A DNA stretch of 64,000 nucleotides, from positions 1 through 64,000 of IMG/VR virus record IMGVR_UViG_3300028920_000006, one strand, 5' to 3'. The DNA comes from a virus. The translations under genes were made by a program, and so were the position numbers. The stretch's first letter is position 1, and each line of letters starts with the position of its first letter. The notes below the pieces were generated by a model. It was not told the origin of the DNA. It made no database searches and saw only the letters and a list, made by a program, of their open reading frames with translations. This document shows, in pieces, positions 7,996 to 17,399 of this stretch.

Positions 7996-8004
7996 CTCTA
8001 TTCC

Positions 8005-8241
8005 TTATGATTTGACCCCGCAAGGTTCACCGTTGTACTGCTCACAGGTGACAGCCAGTTCAGCCCACGTTATCTTCATGGGTACTGTCTTGTTTCCTGT
8101 TTCCATATCGTTGCACACCATTACGATCACGCCGGTCGGGCTGATGGTGTTGACCAAGGACGCTCCTATGGGGTGTCCTTTGCGTCTGATATACAGCGGC
8201 TTGTCCTTCGGTACAGTTACATACGTCCACGGCTTTATCAT
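8005..8241 (-). CDS. Small hypothetical protein (78 aa)
   Basis: ATG after AAGGAGGAACAGAC, a strong site. The product looks like a small beta domain (GASLVNTISPTGVIVMVCND) with two C-terminal cysteines. It lies between the recombinase and the 5' nuclease genes. No family recognised. Confidence 0.7.
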   Translation of the reverse strand: MIKPWTYVTVPKDKPLYIRRKGHPIGASLVNTISPTGVIVMVCNDMETGNKTVPMKITWAELAVTCEQYNGEPCGVKS

Positions 8242-8253
8242 GTCTGTTCCTCC

Positions 8254-9351
8254 TTATGTGTATTTCCTCTTCCTGTTCAGGCGCAAACCCTCTTCCACTC
8301 TATCCCACGCCTTTTGGGCTACCTTGCGCAAATCCACTTCCAAACCATCTTCTTCAATTGCCCTTATCAGTTTGTCCCGTTTGTATTCCATGTCCAGTTC
8401 TTTAGCCTTTATCCTACCGGACGTTTTCTTCCAATACTTGTTACTGTTTTCACTGGTCAGCCAATCTATTATGGAACCAACGTCATCTATCCCGTAGTCA
8501 TAGTATATGGGGAAGTCTACACTACGAGCCTTGCCAGTGACCCTATTCTTGGTCACATTAACACGACATTGCACGCCTATGATTGGACCACCTTTTGTTT
8601 TCCTAAGCTTCCCCACAATAGCCAACCACAATTCGTGAGTTTCGTTGTGTTCCAGGGACTTTCCACCTGTCCTTCTGTACCGAGGCTGGAAAGGCATGTT
8701 GGTCAGATTCTCTCTAACCTGTGATACTATCAACAGCAGACCATTCACTTCTGCTACCCCTTGTATCATCAGACGCAGCATCTCACTGAAACCCCGTACC
8801 TTTTCTGTCTTCCATGATCCCTTTCCCTTTTCGGTCTTACCAGCATTCACAGACTTTGCGCGTTTTACCATGCGTTCTATTTCTTCATCACTGGTGAGAC
8901 CATCAAAGGAATCCTCAACCCACACAAACGGCTCCTCTGCTTCTATCCTGTTCCACACACCAACTTGAAAATCATTGATGGTTTTGCTGTGTTCTACCTC
9001 CAACCTCTTGGCTAGCTTCGCCCCAAAAAGATATCTGATGTCATATTCGATGGCAGCTTCAACATCATCATGGATAAGCCTGTAGTCTGCGAAACGTTTT
9101 TTGTGAGCCGCTTCTGCCAGACAAGAGTGAGCCAGAAAGGACTTCCCTGTCCCTTTGTCTCCGATAAGGTTTACCATCTTACCAAGCATGAACCCACCGC
9201 TCCACATATCACTCAAGGCTAGGTTCAGCATGGTAGATCCCGTAGGGAGCATCATAGATGGTTTAAGTATAGATTCCTTGATAGGTTTCTCTGCGTGCTC
9301 TACTATCTGATCAACCACGGACTTTTTCTTCTTGGTGCGCTTGCGTTTCAT
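8254..9351 (-). CDS. RecA/UvsX-like recombinase ATPase
   Basis: A RecA-fold ATPase: MLPTGSTMLNLALS and GGFMLGKMVNLIGDKGTGKS (Walker A 64-71), a Walker B-like FVWVEDSFDGLTSD, then a long RecA core with LLLIVSQVRENL and a substrate loop region. Length 365 is close to UvsX (about 390). The basic N-terminus KRKRTKKKK is shared with other proteins here. It should form filaments on ssDNA for strand exchange; the gp32-like and UvsY-like genes just upstream support this. Confidence 0.82.
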   Translation of the reverse strand: MKRKRTKKKKSVVDQIVEHAEKPIKESILKPSMMLPTGSTMLNLALSDMWSGGFMLGKMVNLIGDKGTGKSFLAHSCLAEAAHKKRFADYRLIHDDVEAAIEYDIRYLFGAKLAKRLEVEHSKTINDFQVGVWNRIEAEEPFVWVEDSFDGLTSDEEIERMVKRAKSVNAGKTEKGKGSWKTEKVRGFSEMLRLMIQGVAEVNGLLLIVSQVRENLTNMPFQPRYRRTGGKSLEHNETHELWLAIVGKLRKTKGGPIIGVQCRVNVTKNRVTGKARSVDFPIYYDYGIDDVGSIIDWLTSENSNKYWKKTSGRIKAKELDMEYKRDKLIRAIEEDGLEVDLRKVAQKAWDRVEEGLRLNRKRKYT

Positions 9352-9474
9352 ATGTATTCCTGAGTTAGTGCCGGGGTGACGGCAAGGGCAACCGTACTCT
9401 TCGCAACTGGCGAACGAAAAGCCTCCATATCGGGGGGATCCAATTCCCCGGGAGCACCCCAGCGGCGAATACAG
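9352..9474. other. 123-bp intergenic gap
   Basis: GC-rich gap between the ssDNA-binding protein and recombinase genes. It holds several short inverted repeats (for example GGGGGATCC...TTCCCC) but no good terminator, promoter or tRNA fold that I can defend. It may contain a regulatory site for the recombinase gene. Confidence 0.4.
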
Positions 9475-10483
<1,009 letters not shown>

Positions 10484-10500
<17 letters not shown>

Positions 10501-10627
10501 CAGTCTTCTCCCTTCTATACCTTGCTACTACCTTCCCTATAATGTGCGCTGCGCAGTCTAGTAGGACGAGGAACCACAGACTACCAACCACTATCAACAG
10601 ACCCAGTCCTATTGTGTTTCTCGTCAC
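10484..10627 (-). CDS. Small membrane protein (47 aa)
   Basis: GTG at 10627 overlaps the upstream stop (GTGA) after AGGAGGAAGAGGAA, and the frame ends 17 bases inside the next gene. One transmembrane helix (IGLGLLIVVGSLWFLVLLDC) then a basic tail. The overlaps at both ends support a real gene. Function unknown. Confidence 0.65.
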
Positions 10628-11136
10628 TTCCTCTTCCTCCTAACCTTTGTCTTCCTATCTACCCTCCTCTCCATTCGTTTGTCCAGTTCCCTTCTCAAGT
10701 CCCGCGGAACAGATGGTGTGGCGAAGTATTCTTGGTTGCAGAGTTGCACCATATCCCTCAACACATCCTTCCTCTGCCTGAACGCCGTTACCGCGTCATA
10801 CAGTATGTCCCGCTCGTACATGGCCCTATCCAATTCATCCTTAGCCGCCAGATGATCAGGGTGTGTCCTGTAATATGCTTCCAACTGCGGTCCTGTTGGA
10901 ACCTTGCCGGACGCTTTAATCTTCTTGCTTACCAAACCTGGTCTGGCGATCCCCTTGTTGATCAGCTTGGAACGCATCACCTTTACTTTTTCTTCTGCCT
11001 GTCGTACCTTGCGTTCTGCACGACGGTAGAGCCTACTCCATTTCAGGAACAAGTTGGGCTGTATTAACAATTCCACATCCAGAGCTGAAGGGTCAATTGA
11101 CAGTTCTTCTTCGTAATCGTATTTTGTTTTTCCCAT
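10624..11136 (-). CDS. UvsY-like recombination mediator (probable)
   Basis: A 170-residue helical protein with the layout of phage UvsY-like mediators: LIQPNLFLKWSRLYRRAERK, a basic region near 60, TGPQLEAYYRTHPDHLAAKD, then A...AFRQRKDVLRDMVQL and a C-terminal YFATPSVPRDLR. UvsY loads UvsX onto gp32-coated ssDNA, and this gene lies directly upstream of the gp32-like and RecA-like genes. The match is by pattern memory, not a search, so confidence is moderate. Confidence 0.6.
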   Translation of the reverse strand: MGKTKYDYEEELSIDPSALDVELLIQPNLFLKWSRLYRRAERKVRQAEEKVKVMRSKLINKGIARPGLVSKKIKASGKVPTGPQLEAYYRTHPDHLAAKDELDRAMYERDILYDAVTAFRQRKDVLRDMVQLCNQEYFATPSVPRDLRRELDKRMERRVDRKTKVRRKRK

Positions 11137-11168
11137 AGGTTCCCCCTTGTATTATTATACGTGCAGGA

Positions 11169-13268
11169 CTACTTGCTATTTACAATTTCAAAGCAGGAAA
11201 GGGTTAGACCAGTCTTCCCACTGTCATAGTAGGGTTCGCTGAAAGCCACGGCGATTTTGTATGCTCTCCCGTTCCCTTTCAACATGGCTGTGTTACAACA
11301 GGCTAGAACGATACGTCTTATGCTTTCCGGTTCGTGCTCTTCAAGCAGTTGCTTTATCTTATCAGCGACCAGCCGCCATGGTCTTTTCTTGATGAGCAGT
11401 ATGAACAATTCGTGAGCACCTGACTGTTCTTCCTCAGCAAACTTCACAGCCTGCTTCATGTCATTCTTGGGCAAGTCGATTATCTTGTCCATAAGCATGA
11501 GTGCCACACCCAGAGAACCTTCGCTGGTTTCTGCTATCTGTTCCCTGATGGACTTGGGAACATCCTTGCCATACTTCTTTGCGATACTCCTCAGATGTTT
11601 TACTATCGTTTCCTCGTTCACAGGCTTGACCACGTAGGGACTGCAACGCCGTTTTAGAGTAGGCCGTAGCTTCCCTGGATTGGTCGTAGCGAGGACGAAG
11701 AATGTGTGGCGGGGTGTATCCTCCAGCAATTTCAACAAGGCTTCCTGTGCGTCCCCTGTAAGCTTGTGGCAATTATGAACAAGAAACCCATTGGCAAAAT
11801 AAGAAGGGTGCCCCTCTATTTCTAGATCATAAAATGTTACGAAGCCTCGACTTCTTTCGTTATCTCCGATAACACTCGCGAAAGATCTGTCATTATTTCC
11901 TCGTTGGTAAATCTCAACACTTTCCACCCTAACTTGTTCAAAGCTCTCGTCTTTTTCACATCTTTCGATATAATCTTTTTCGTCCTGTGCATTCTCCCGT
12001 CTACTTCTATGGCAATTAAATCCTTCTTTGACCCTATGTCCACTTTGTAACAAGTCGGGAACCCCTTTTTCCTTGTTCCCAGAGATATGGCCACTTCCGT
12101 AGGCCAACCTAGAGCCATCGACAGTACTCTTTGAGGCTCTGTTATCTTTCCGTTCCCTCCCTGTTCTCCAGAGAACCCTTTCAGTGTACCATTCATCCTC
12201 TTCGTTGACCTCATCTTTTCTACCGTTTTCGGGTCGGACATCGGATTTTCCTTTAACATTCTTCTGGAAGATCTTTTTGCGTGTTCTTTGCCCTTTCTTG
12301 TCATCACATATTTCCGTAATGCTTGTGATAGCTTTTGTGCACGTTTCTTCGTGTACATCTTTGCCCGAATTGACGGGACTTTCGTTCTCCATTTCCCCAC
12401 ACAATGCTGACTGCAAAACTTTGGTTTGTGAGGTTGTCTGTCTACTCGACATTTCTTTCTTGTTACTTTTCTCCCGCATTCCGTACACTGAAACGTCACC
12501 ATTCGCCCCAGACCTTGGTCTCTGTCTCTTTGTGCCTTTGCACACTTCTTCGAACACGTCTTTTGGGTCTGTTTTTTCAGCTTGAATTTCGTCCCGCATA
12601 TTGGGCATGACTTGATTGTTCTTCGTCGTACTGTCATTGCTTACCTCCCCTGTCTGTAAATTATTGGCTTGCATTGTATTACAAATGACGCAGGGGAGTA
12701 AAGCATTATTCTTCACTAAATTTTGCGCTTCGATCCAGCCCGTCTGTGTCAAGAACATATGTTCTTTTGTGGTGAACAAGACTCTGCCATTGCTGAATCT
12801 TACTTTGACCACTCGTTCCAATATGACATTGTTCCTGAAGACAGACATCACCCTGGCATCTTCTCCTCTTATTGAAGATACACATTGCCCCGGTTCCACT
12901 TTTGATATACTTATGACACCGTCTCTAGTATTGACTTCTGTGTGCTCAGCGAAGCACTCGTCAAGCAGGTATACTTTGTTCTTGCAGAAGATTGGCTTGA
13001 GTTTGACTTGTGCGCGAATCTCACGTGCTGTTTCAACCCCGCGGAAGTCGGCTGTGTTAAGCTCGTGAAAGTCAACTCCCTTTGCGCCAAGAGAAGCTCC
13101 GACAATTCTCGCCAGTGTAGTCTTACCACATCCTTTAGGTCCAGTGAACAGGTATGCATGAGCTATCCCTTTCTTGCGACCAAGCATAGCCCGTAGTTCT
13201 GCAACCGTGCTTTCATTCCCAACAATGTCATCCAACGTCTGCGGTCTGTAGTCAAGGTGTAGTGGCAC
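11169..13268 (-). CDS. Clamp-loader ATPase (DnaX/gp44-like) with in-frame intein
   Basis: Residues 1-104 and 500-699 are a clamp-loader AAA+ ATPase: Walker A GPKGCGKTT at 43-51, Walker B YLLDE, then CHKLTGDAQEALLKLLEDTP, sensor 1 FVLATTN and LKRRCSP. Residues 105-499 are an intein inserted inside the Walker B DECH box, between DE and CH. The spliced protein would have 304 residues, matching T4 gp44 size. It loads the sliding clamp encoded at 21026-21727. The ATPase is inactive unless the intein splices. Confidence 0.9.
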   Translation of the reverse strand: MPLHLDYRPQTLDDIVGNESTVAELRAMLGRKKGIAHAYLFTGPKGCGKTTLARIVGASLGAKGVDFHELNTADFRGVETAREIRAQVKLKPIFCKNKVYLLDECFAEHTEVNTRDGVISISKVEPGQCVSSIRGEDARVMSVFRNNVILERVVKVRFSNGRVLFTTKEHMFLTQTGWIEAQNLVKNNALLPCVICNTMQANNLQTGEVSNDSTTKNNQVMPNMRDEIQAEKTDPKDVFEEVCKGTKRQRPRSGANGDVSVYGMREKSNKKEMSSRQTTSQTKVLQSALCGEMENESPVNSGKDVHEETCTKAITSITEICDDKKGQRTRKKIFQKNVKGKSDVRPENGRKDEVNEEDEWYTERVLWRTGRERKDNRASKSTVDGSRLAYGSGHISGNKEKGVPDLLQSGHRVKEGFNCHRSRRENAQDEKDYIERCEKDESFEQVRVESVEIYQRGNNDRSFASVIGDNERSRGFVTFYDLEIEGHPSYFANGFLVHNCHKLTGDAQEALLKLLEDTPRHTFFVLATTNPGKLRPTLKRRCSPYVVKPVNEETIVKHLRSIAKKYGKDVPKSIREQIAETSEGSLGVALMLMDKIIDLPKNDMKQAVKFAEEEQSGAHELFILLIKKRPWRLVADKIKQLLEEHEPESIRRIVLACCNTAMLKGNGRAYKIAVAFSEPYYDSGKTGLTLSCFEIVNSK
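11772..12956 (-). mobile_element. Intein in the clamp loader Walker B motif
   Basis: The intein has 395 residues. Block A starts CFAEHTEVNTRDGVISISKV (Cys1), a block B-like FTTKEHMFLTQTGWIEAQNL follows, then a C-terminal block F (FVTFYDLEIEGHPSYFANG) and block G FLVHN followed by Cys+1. So it has the Cys1, His-Asn and +1 Cys needed for splicing. No LAGLIDADG endonuclease is present in this frame; the middle 267 codons are an unusual polar, low-complexity stretch that overprints a homing endonuclease gene in the +1 frame. Confidence 0.9.
11837..12637 (-). CDS. Homing endonuclease, zinc fingers plus Vsr-like nuclease, nested in the intein
   Basis: This lies entirely inside the intein but in the +1 frame, with its own ATG after a strong site (AGGGGAGGTAAGCA). 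The protein has two zinc-finger-like Cys clusters (C11/C14/C28/C32 and C51/C54/C75/C79), a basic linker, and a Vsr/DUF559-like PD-(D/E)XK nuclease: TEPQR (E167), YKVDIG (D200), IAIEVDGRMH (211-217) and ALNKLGWKVLRFTNEEI. Such EDxHD enzymes are known near split inteins and group I introns of phages. Here it should mobilise the intein while being expressed separately from it. Confidence 0.85.
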   Translation of the reverse strand: MTVRRRTIKSCPICGTKFKLKKQTQKTCSKKCAKAQRDRDQGLGRMVTFQCTECGRKVTRKKCRVDRQPHKPKFCSQHCVGKWRTKVPSIRAKMYTKKRAQKLSQALRKYVMTRKGKEHAKRSSRRMLKENPMSDPKTVEKMRSTKRMNGTLKGFSGEQGGNGKITEPQRVLSMALGWPTEVAISLGTRKKGFPTCYKVDIGSKKDLIAIEVDGRMHRTKKIISKDVKKTRALNKLGWKVLRFTNEEIMTDLSRVLSEITKEVEAS

Positions 13269-13503
13269 TTGCTATCTCCTCATAATATTCTGCAGTTTCA
13301 CTAGCTGTATCCCACTGGAACAATCTGAACCTACGTACCTTGCATGAAGGACGCTCCTCTGGATCTTTGACCTGTGTATCCCCAAACATATCCACTAATG
13401 GTTCACAATACACTTCCGGTGGATTTATTTTGGGTTGGAACACACCCCCTTTCGTGATCACTTTGGAACATCCACATTGCGTGTGAAGTATAATCCTAAT
13501 CAT
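13252..13503 (-). CDS. Small hypothetical protein (83 aa)
   Basis: ATG after AGGAGAAGCAG, ending 17 bases inside the clamp-loader gene. Contains HTQCGCSKV and two more Cys, suggesting a possible metal site. Soluble, mixed composition. No family recognised. Confidence 0.7.
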   Translation of the reverse strand: MIRIILHTQCGCSKVITKGGVFQPKINPPEVYCEPLVDMFGDTQVKDPEERPSCKVRRFRLFQWDTASETAEYYEEIASATTP

Positions 13504-13775
13504 CTGCTTCTCCTCCTTCTCTTTGGCCAGAACTCTGCTTGTTTGGGATCAGGTACATCGTCTGCTTTTGTTTCCGGTATACAATCCACAGCTACTGACC
13601 AAGGGAATACTGGTTTGAATGTCAAATGGCTGAATTGATCATTCATAGAACGCATCTGAAGGTTCTTACCATGACTCCATAGTTCAATCCTCATCCCGTT
13701 GTCCAGTGTGAGCATGAACTTCTTTATGCCCTTGCGGATGTATTCCTTACCCTTCTTTTCGTACGTTATCTTCAT
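13500..13775 (-). CDS. Hypothetical protein (91 aa)
   Basis: Start chosen at ATG 13775 because it overlaps the polymerase stop as ATGA; an in-frame GTG-type start at 13805 would lie inside the polymerase gene. The product has a small beta-rich domain (KKFMLTLDNGMRIELWSHGK) and a very basic end (KRRRRSR). Function unknown; coupling suggests expression with the polymerase. Confidence 0.7.
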   Translation of the reverse strand: MKITYEKKGKEYIRKGIKKFMLTLDNGMRIELWSHGKNLQMRSMNDQFSHLTFKPVFPWSVAVDCIPETKADDVPDPKQAEFWPKRRRRSR

Positions 13776-15154
13776 GCCACCAGTTCTACTCCTTTCGCTT
13801 TCCACCAGCTTTCACCCGGCCCCGCTACTTCTGCTTCTACTTCCAACTGTGTGATAATCCAAGGCCAGTGTTTCTTTATGGATACACACATTGTCTTCTG
13901 GGCGATTGCCAACACGTCATCGAGTTCGCCCATCGCCACGTTGATTATGATACTGTCATGTATCTGCCCTATGATACGTGACTTCATTTTGTGTTTCTTG
14001 AAATACTTGTTGAGTTGGATCAAGCTCCAGAGTGTGCAGTGGAATGCCACACCCTGAGAAGGATAGTTGATACATTCGTTCCGTGTCATAAACCCTGTGA
14101 ATCTGAACCCGCTCAAACACTTCGTGTACCCCTTCCGCAAGTAATCCCTGTACCAATCCTCCCGCCATCGCCCATACTTTTCAAACTTCTCATTCCAGTA
14201 CCAGTCCTCCACGGATTCTACGTGTGGTTCATATTCGTCCAGAGATTCTATCCTCTTGTTGGCTAAGTGATCCAACATTGGTGTCCCATCCGCAGTCACC
14301 AATCCTTCACCGGCATATTCCCACAGATCTTTTGCTGCGGCTTCGTATCCCCCGCCATACTGTTCCCGGAAGACGAACTTGTTCTTGGCACCCCACCTGA
14401 TGTCCTTGTATGTATCGGACCCCTTCTTCCCCATCTCCTTGGCTTTTAGTTTGAACAGTCTCTTTGCCAAGTCCCTGTGGATGTCCCGTTTTGGGTCGGC
14501 GAGTTCAGCCATCATGTTTGGATCTTGGTGATACCAAGTTGCAGCATGGACTTCTAATCTACCGTAGTCCAGTTCCACTAACTGGTCTGATGGTTTGTGT
14601 GCTATGATGGCTCTACGGATTATCTTTGCCATGTCCTTCCTACGCTTGTCGAAGTTATGAGGGTTAGGCCAAGACCCACTACTTCTGTAACTCTTCACAG
14701 TGTGCAGTTCCAAGAATGGATGCATAATACCATCCACAGATTCTCGGTACATGCCATACAGCTTCTTCCTGACCCGATCCAGTTGCTTGATACGGATAAT
14801 CCTTTTAACTGTTGAATCGTCTATCTGTGCGAGCGCTTCTTCCTTAGCCGAAGGTTTGTTTGTCTTTGCTGTGAAGACCTTGGCTTTGTATCCCATATGA
14901 TTGAATAGGATATCAGCAAGCTGCTCATTGGAATCAGGGTTGAACTTGTTTCCCTTGATCTTAGTCCACCGTTTCATTATCTTGGACTTCTTTACTTTGG
15001 CGCGTAGCTTGTCTATCTGCTTACCCAATCTCCCCAATTCACATTCACAATAGAATGTGTCCAACCTCATGCCAGTGTCTTCTATGTCTGCGAAAGCAAT
15101 GGATCCTTCGTGGAACAGTTTGTATGCATCAAGCCGTGTTGCAATTATCTTCAA
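13772..15154 (-). CDS. Family A DNA polymerase, polymerase domain only
   Basis: The palm and fingers motifs are clear: motif A QLVELDYGRLEVHAATW (D196), motif B DIRWGAKNKFVFREQYGGGY (251-270), and motif C IGQIHDSIIIN (H399, D400). Motif C reads HDS where nearly all Pol I-type enzymes have HDE. At 460 residues it has no exonuclease or 5' nuclease domain; these are in separate genes at 15351-16601 and 7075-7995. It is the probable replicative polymerase, working with the encoded clamp and loader. Confidence 0.92.
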   Translation of the reverse strand: MKIIATRLDAYKLFHEGSIAFADIEDTGMRLDTFYCECELGRLGKQIDKLRAKVKKSKIMKRWTKIKGNKFNPDSNEQLADILFNHMGYKAKVFTAKTNKPSAKEEALAQIDDSTVKRIIRIKQLDRVRKKLYGMYRESVDGIMHPFLELHTVKSYRSSGSWPNPHNFDKRRKDMAKIIRRAIIAHKPSDQLVELDYGRLEVHAATWYHQDPNMMAELADPKRDIHRDLAKRLFKLKAKEMGKKGSDTYKDIRWGAKNKFVFREQYGGGYEAAAKDLWEYAGEGLVTADGTPMLDHLANKRIESLDEYEPHVESVEDWYWNEKFEKYGRWREDWYRDYLRKGYTKCLSGFRFTGFMTRNECINYPSQGVAFHCTLWSLIQLNKYFKKHKMKSRIIGQIHDSIIINVAMGELDDVLAIAQKTMCVSIKKHWPWIITQLEVEAEVAGPGESWWKAKGVELVA

Positions 15155-15354
15155 TCTCTCCTCCCCACTAATGCCACACCTTCAAACTTCTTTCGCAGAG
15201 CCGCCCATGACCGTTCACTGTCGATGATTAGAAAATATGGATATTCATCCACCAATTCCAACAAAGGATCATCATTCACCATAGCTTTGGCTTTCACCCT
15301 TAGTGATATGTCAGAACAGTTTATCGAAAACCGGTCCATCCCTTCTTTGGTCAT
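15151..15354 (-). CDS. Small protein between exonuclease and polymerase genes
   Basis: 67 residues, coupled to both neighbours by 4-base overlaps. Includes PYFLIIDSERSWAALRKKFE, an alpha/beta-like segment. Because related phages are thought to have UDG, exonuclease and polymerase in one chain, this could be a leftover linker segment or a subunit holding the parts together. No family recognised. Confidence 0.7.
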   Translation of the reverse strand: MTKEGMDRFSINCSDISLRVKAKAMVNDDPLLELVDEYPYFLIIDSERSWAALRKKFEGVALVGRRD

Positions 15355-16601
15355 TGTTCTACTCCCATCTCTCTTAGTTGATCTTCAAGCAACCAGAATT
15401 CCAACAGGGAATCACAACCACAATAAACAAGGAGTTGATCCAGTGGAGCGTTTTCAATGTCATTCATTGCATTAGCTCCTAACTTCTTGGGTGTCTCTAA
15501 CCATTTTCGCATATGACTGGCGTAGTCCATCACTCCGTAACGCACACACCCTTGGAACTTGATACTGGTGATGCCTGACCGGTTGTCTTGTACATGGTTG
15601 CAGATCATGGTATCCCATCCCCATGGTCTTATTCTGTATCCAAGAATGGTTCTGGCCCATGACTCTTCAAAGTTTATCTTCTGAGCTACTTTCTTTATCC
15701 TCCTGTGTCTGAAAACTTTCCTAAGCAGCTTCTTATTTGCACAGGACATAGGGAATACATACGCTTTGTCCCTACGCCAGCAAACGGACACACAAAGGAT
15801 TCTGTGACCTTGTTTGTGTGGTTTAAGGCCCGTGGTTTCAAAGTCCGTTACAAGCCATTCTGGTGGGTTTCTAAGTATGTTTTGCAGTAGCTTTGTAACA
15901 GCCTTTTTGCTGGTAAGGCATTTAACCATGTCGCGGAGGTCCACTCGTTCGGGTAGGGGTTTCTTTCTCTTGGCAATGGCTTTCTTAAGATGTTTGCGTA
16001 TGAGCACTTCTGCTGCGTTTCCTTGTCTCTGTTCATGACGCATAGCAAAAGAGGGATGGTACGTAGGGCAGACCCAAGCATTCACATCGTAGTCTGGTAT
16101 TGTCCACCCTATCCATTGTGATATCTTCCCCATCCTGCGCTTCCACCTGTGACCGTACAGACAATCTATGGCAGCTTGTCCCATAGGTATGATCACTTTG
16201 GGTTTGACATCAGTTATGGTTTTCCACACACGAGGTCTACATGCTTTGACCTCCCTACCGGATGGAGGACGGTTTGCTCCGCTCTTGTTTGTGGGTCTGC
16301 AATTGATAGCATTTATCTTAAAGAAGTCACGGTCTAGGTCATACCCCATATCATCCAGTATGTCACGGAAGTACTCCCCCACACGACCTACCAGTTGTAC
16401 CCCTCTGAAGTCTTCTTCTTCACCGGGAGCTTCAGCTATGAATAGGATCTTTTTCTTACCCTTACCGGTCACCTTCATCTTTGGTGACCGGACGTTACGA
16501 TGCAAACCGCAATCAGAACAGGTCAGGGCATGTTTGCCCGCTCCCATACTGAATGCCTTGTTGGACCTCTGCGGCCAGAAAAACCCTTCCCGCTCAGCCA
16601 T
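15351..16601 (-). CDS. Fusion of family 4-type uracil-DNA glycosylase and 3'-5' exonuclease
   Basis: Residues 20-205 resemble iron-sulfur UDGs: cluster cysteines C28, C31, C101, C121, AEAPGEEED at 56-64 and HPS at 182-184. Residues 245-416 are a DnaQ/Pol I-type proofreading domain: VTDFETTG (D253, E255), KINFEESW as motif II with an unusual Glu, and YCGCDSLLEFW as motif III. The exonuclease should proofread for the separate polymerase; the UDG-like part may scan the template for uracil or bind DNA. Stop overlaps the next start (ATGA). Confidence 0.85.
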   Translation of the reverse strand: MAEREGFFWPQRSNKAFSMGAGKHALTCSDCGLHRNVRSPKMKVTGKGKKKILFIAEAPGEEEDFRGVQLVGRVGEYFRDILDDMGYDLDRDFFKINAINCRPTNKSGANRPPSGREVKACRPRVWKTITDVKPKVIIPMGQAAIDCLYGHRWKRRMGKISQWIGWTIPDYDVNAWVCPTYHPSFAMRHEQRQGNAAEVLIRKHLKKAIAKRKKPLPERVDLRDMVKCLTSKKAVTKLLQNILRNPPEWLVTDFETTGLKPHKQGHRILCVSVCWRRDKAYVFPMSCANKKLLRKVFRHRRIKKVAQKINFEESWARTILGYRIRPWGWDTMICNHVQDNRSGITSIKFQGCVRYGVMDYASHMRKWLETPKKLGANAMNDIENAPLDQLLVYCGCDSLLEFWLLEDQLREMGVEQ

Positions 16602-16947
16602 CTTTTTTTACCTTCTTAGTTTTGTCCAACAGTGATATCAATGCGTCCGTCTGTTCCAGTGCACATGATGCCACTTGATATGCGAACGCTGTTTTGGATG
16701 TACTGTTACGATGACTACAAGCCTGTTGCCTACAGTCTTCTACCAAAACAGGGTTGCTTAGGATCCCTACCATTGCCGCCTTCGCCATTTCTTCTCTGCG
16801 TACTTTTGTATTTTCTTCACACAATACACACTTCTTTTTTCCTTTCACTACTGTGGTTAAAACTCCGCAGTCTGGACATTCTATTTGTTCATATTCCTCT
16901 ACCATTATATACCTCTCTGTTCCGTTCAGTGGGATGTATTTGATCAT
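16594..16947 (-). CDS. Zinc-ribbon protein
   Basis: Two CxxC pairs, IECPDCG and KCVLCEE, spaced for one zinc ribbon at about residues 24-43, followed by a helical region with two further Cys. Start ATG at 16947 overlaps the upstream stop (ATGA) and has GAGGGAGGG before it. May bind nucleic acid or protein; no family recognised. Confidence 0.75.
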   Translation of the reverse strand: MIKYIPLNGTERYIMVEEYEQIECPDCGVLTTVVKGKKKCVLCEENTKVRREEMAKAAMVGILSNPVLVEDCRQQACSHRNSTSKTAFAYQVASCALEQTDALISLLDKTKKVKKDG

Positions 16948-17399
16948 CCCTCCCTCACTTTTTCCTGCTCCGCGTCGGGCTGGGTGAGAATAGCCTTGAT
17001 ACGTTCATCCACATCGCAGGCGGCATCGTAGGCGACGAGCTTGGATTGCAAATCATCAATGTGCTCACGAGAACCTTCTAAGGTATCACGTATCTCCCCA
17101 ATCGTCTGTTCCGATTCTACAACGGTATTGTAGAACTGATCTACCTTATTTTCTAACAACCGCTCAATCACGCGGTCCTTCACCGCGCAGTCGGGGCAAC
17201 CCTTCTGCATCCTGCTCTCTGTCGGTATCAGCTCAACGGCCAGCGTAACCAATGTGCCACACGCACAGTGCATCATAGCCTGCACGCCATGCTTGATCGG
17301 CACGGATTCCAACACGCCTCCACAGGCAGGGCAAGTGCTGCGCACCGTCTGCTTGCCGTGCTCTGATGGGTCCAGCCCGAAGTGTGGTCCCTCGCTCAT
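16944..17399 (-). CDS. Zinc-ribbon and coiled-coil protein
   Basis: Residues 22-48 carry CPACGG and HCACGT, a zinc ribbon; GCPDC follows near 68, then a long helix. ATG overlaps the upstream stop. Codons and base content are more GC-rich than in the adjacent polymerase genes, as in the heptad-repeat gene before it, hinting at a different origin for this pair. Confidence 0.7.
   Translation of the reverse strand: MSEGPHFGLDPSEHGKQTVRSTCPACGGVLESVPIKHGVQAMMHCACGTLVTLAVELIPTESRMQKGCPDCAVKDRVIERLLENKVDQFYNTVVESEQTIGEIRDTLEGSREHIDDLQSKLVAYDAACDVDERIKAILTQPDAEQEKVREG

Noticed and set aside
9366-9460. tRNA-like or tmRNA-like arms (GGGGTG...CACCCC, CGGCAAGGGCAACCG, GGGGGATCCAATTCCCC)
   Set aside because: The arms cannot be combined into a cloverleaf with a 7-bp acceptor, normal T-loop and anticodon arm.
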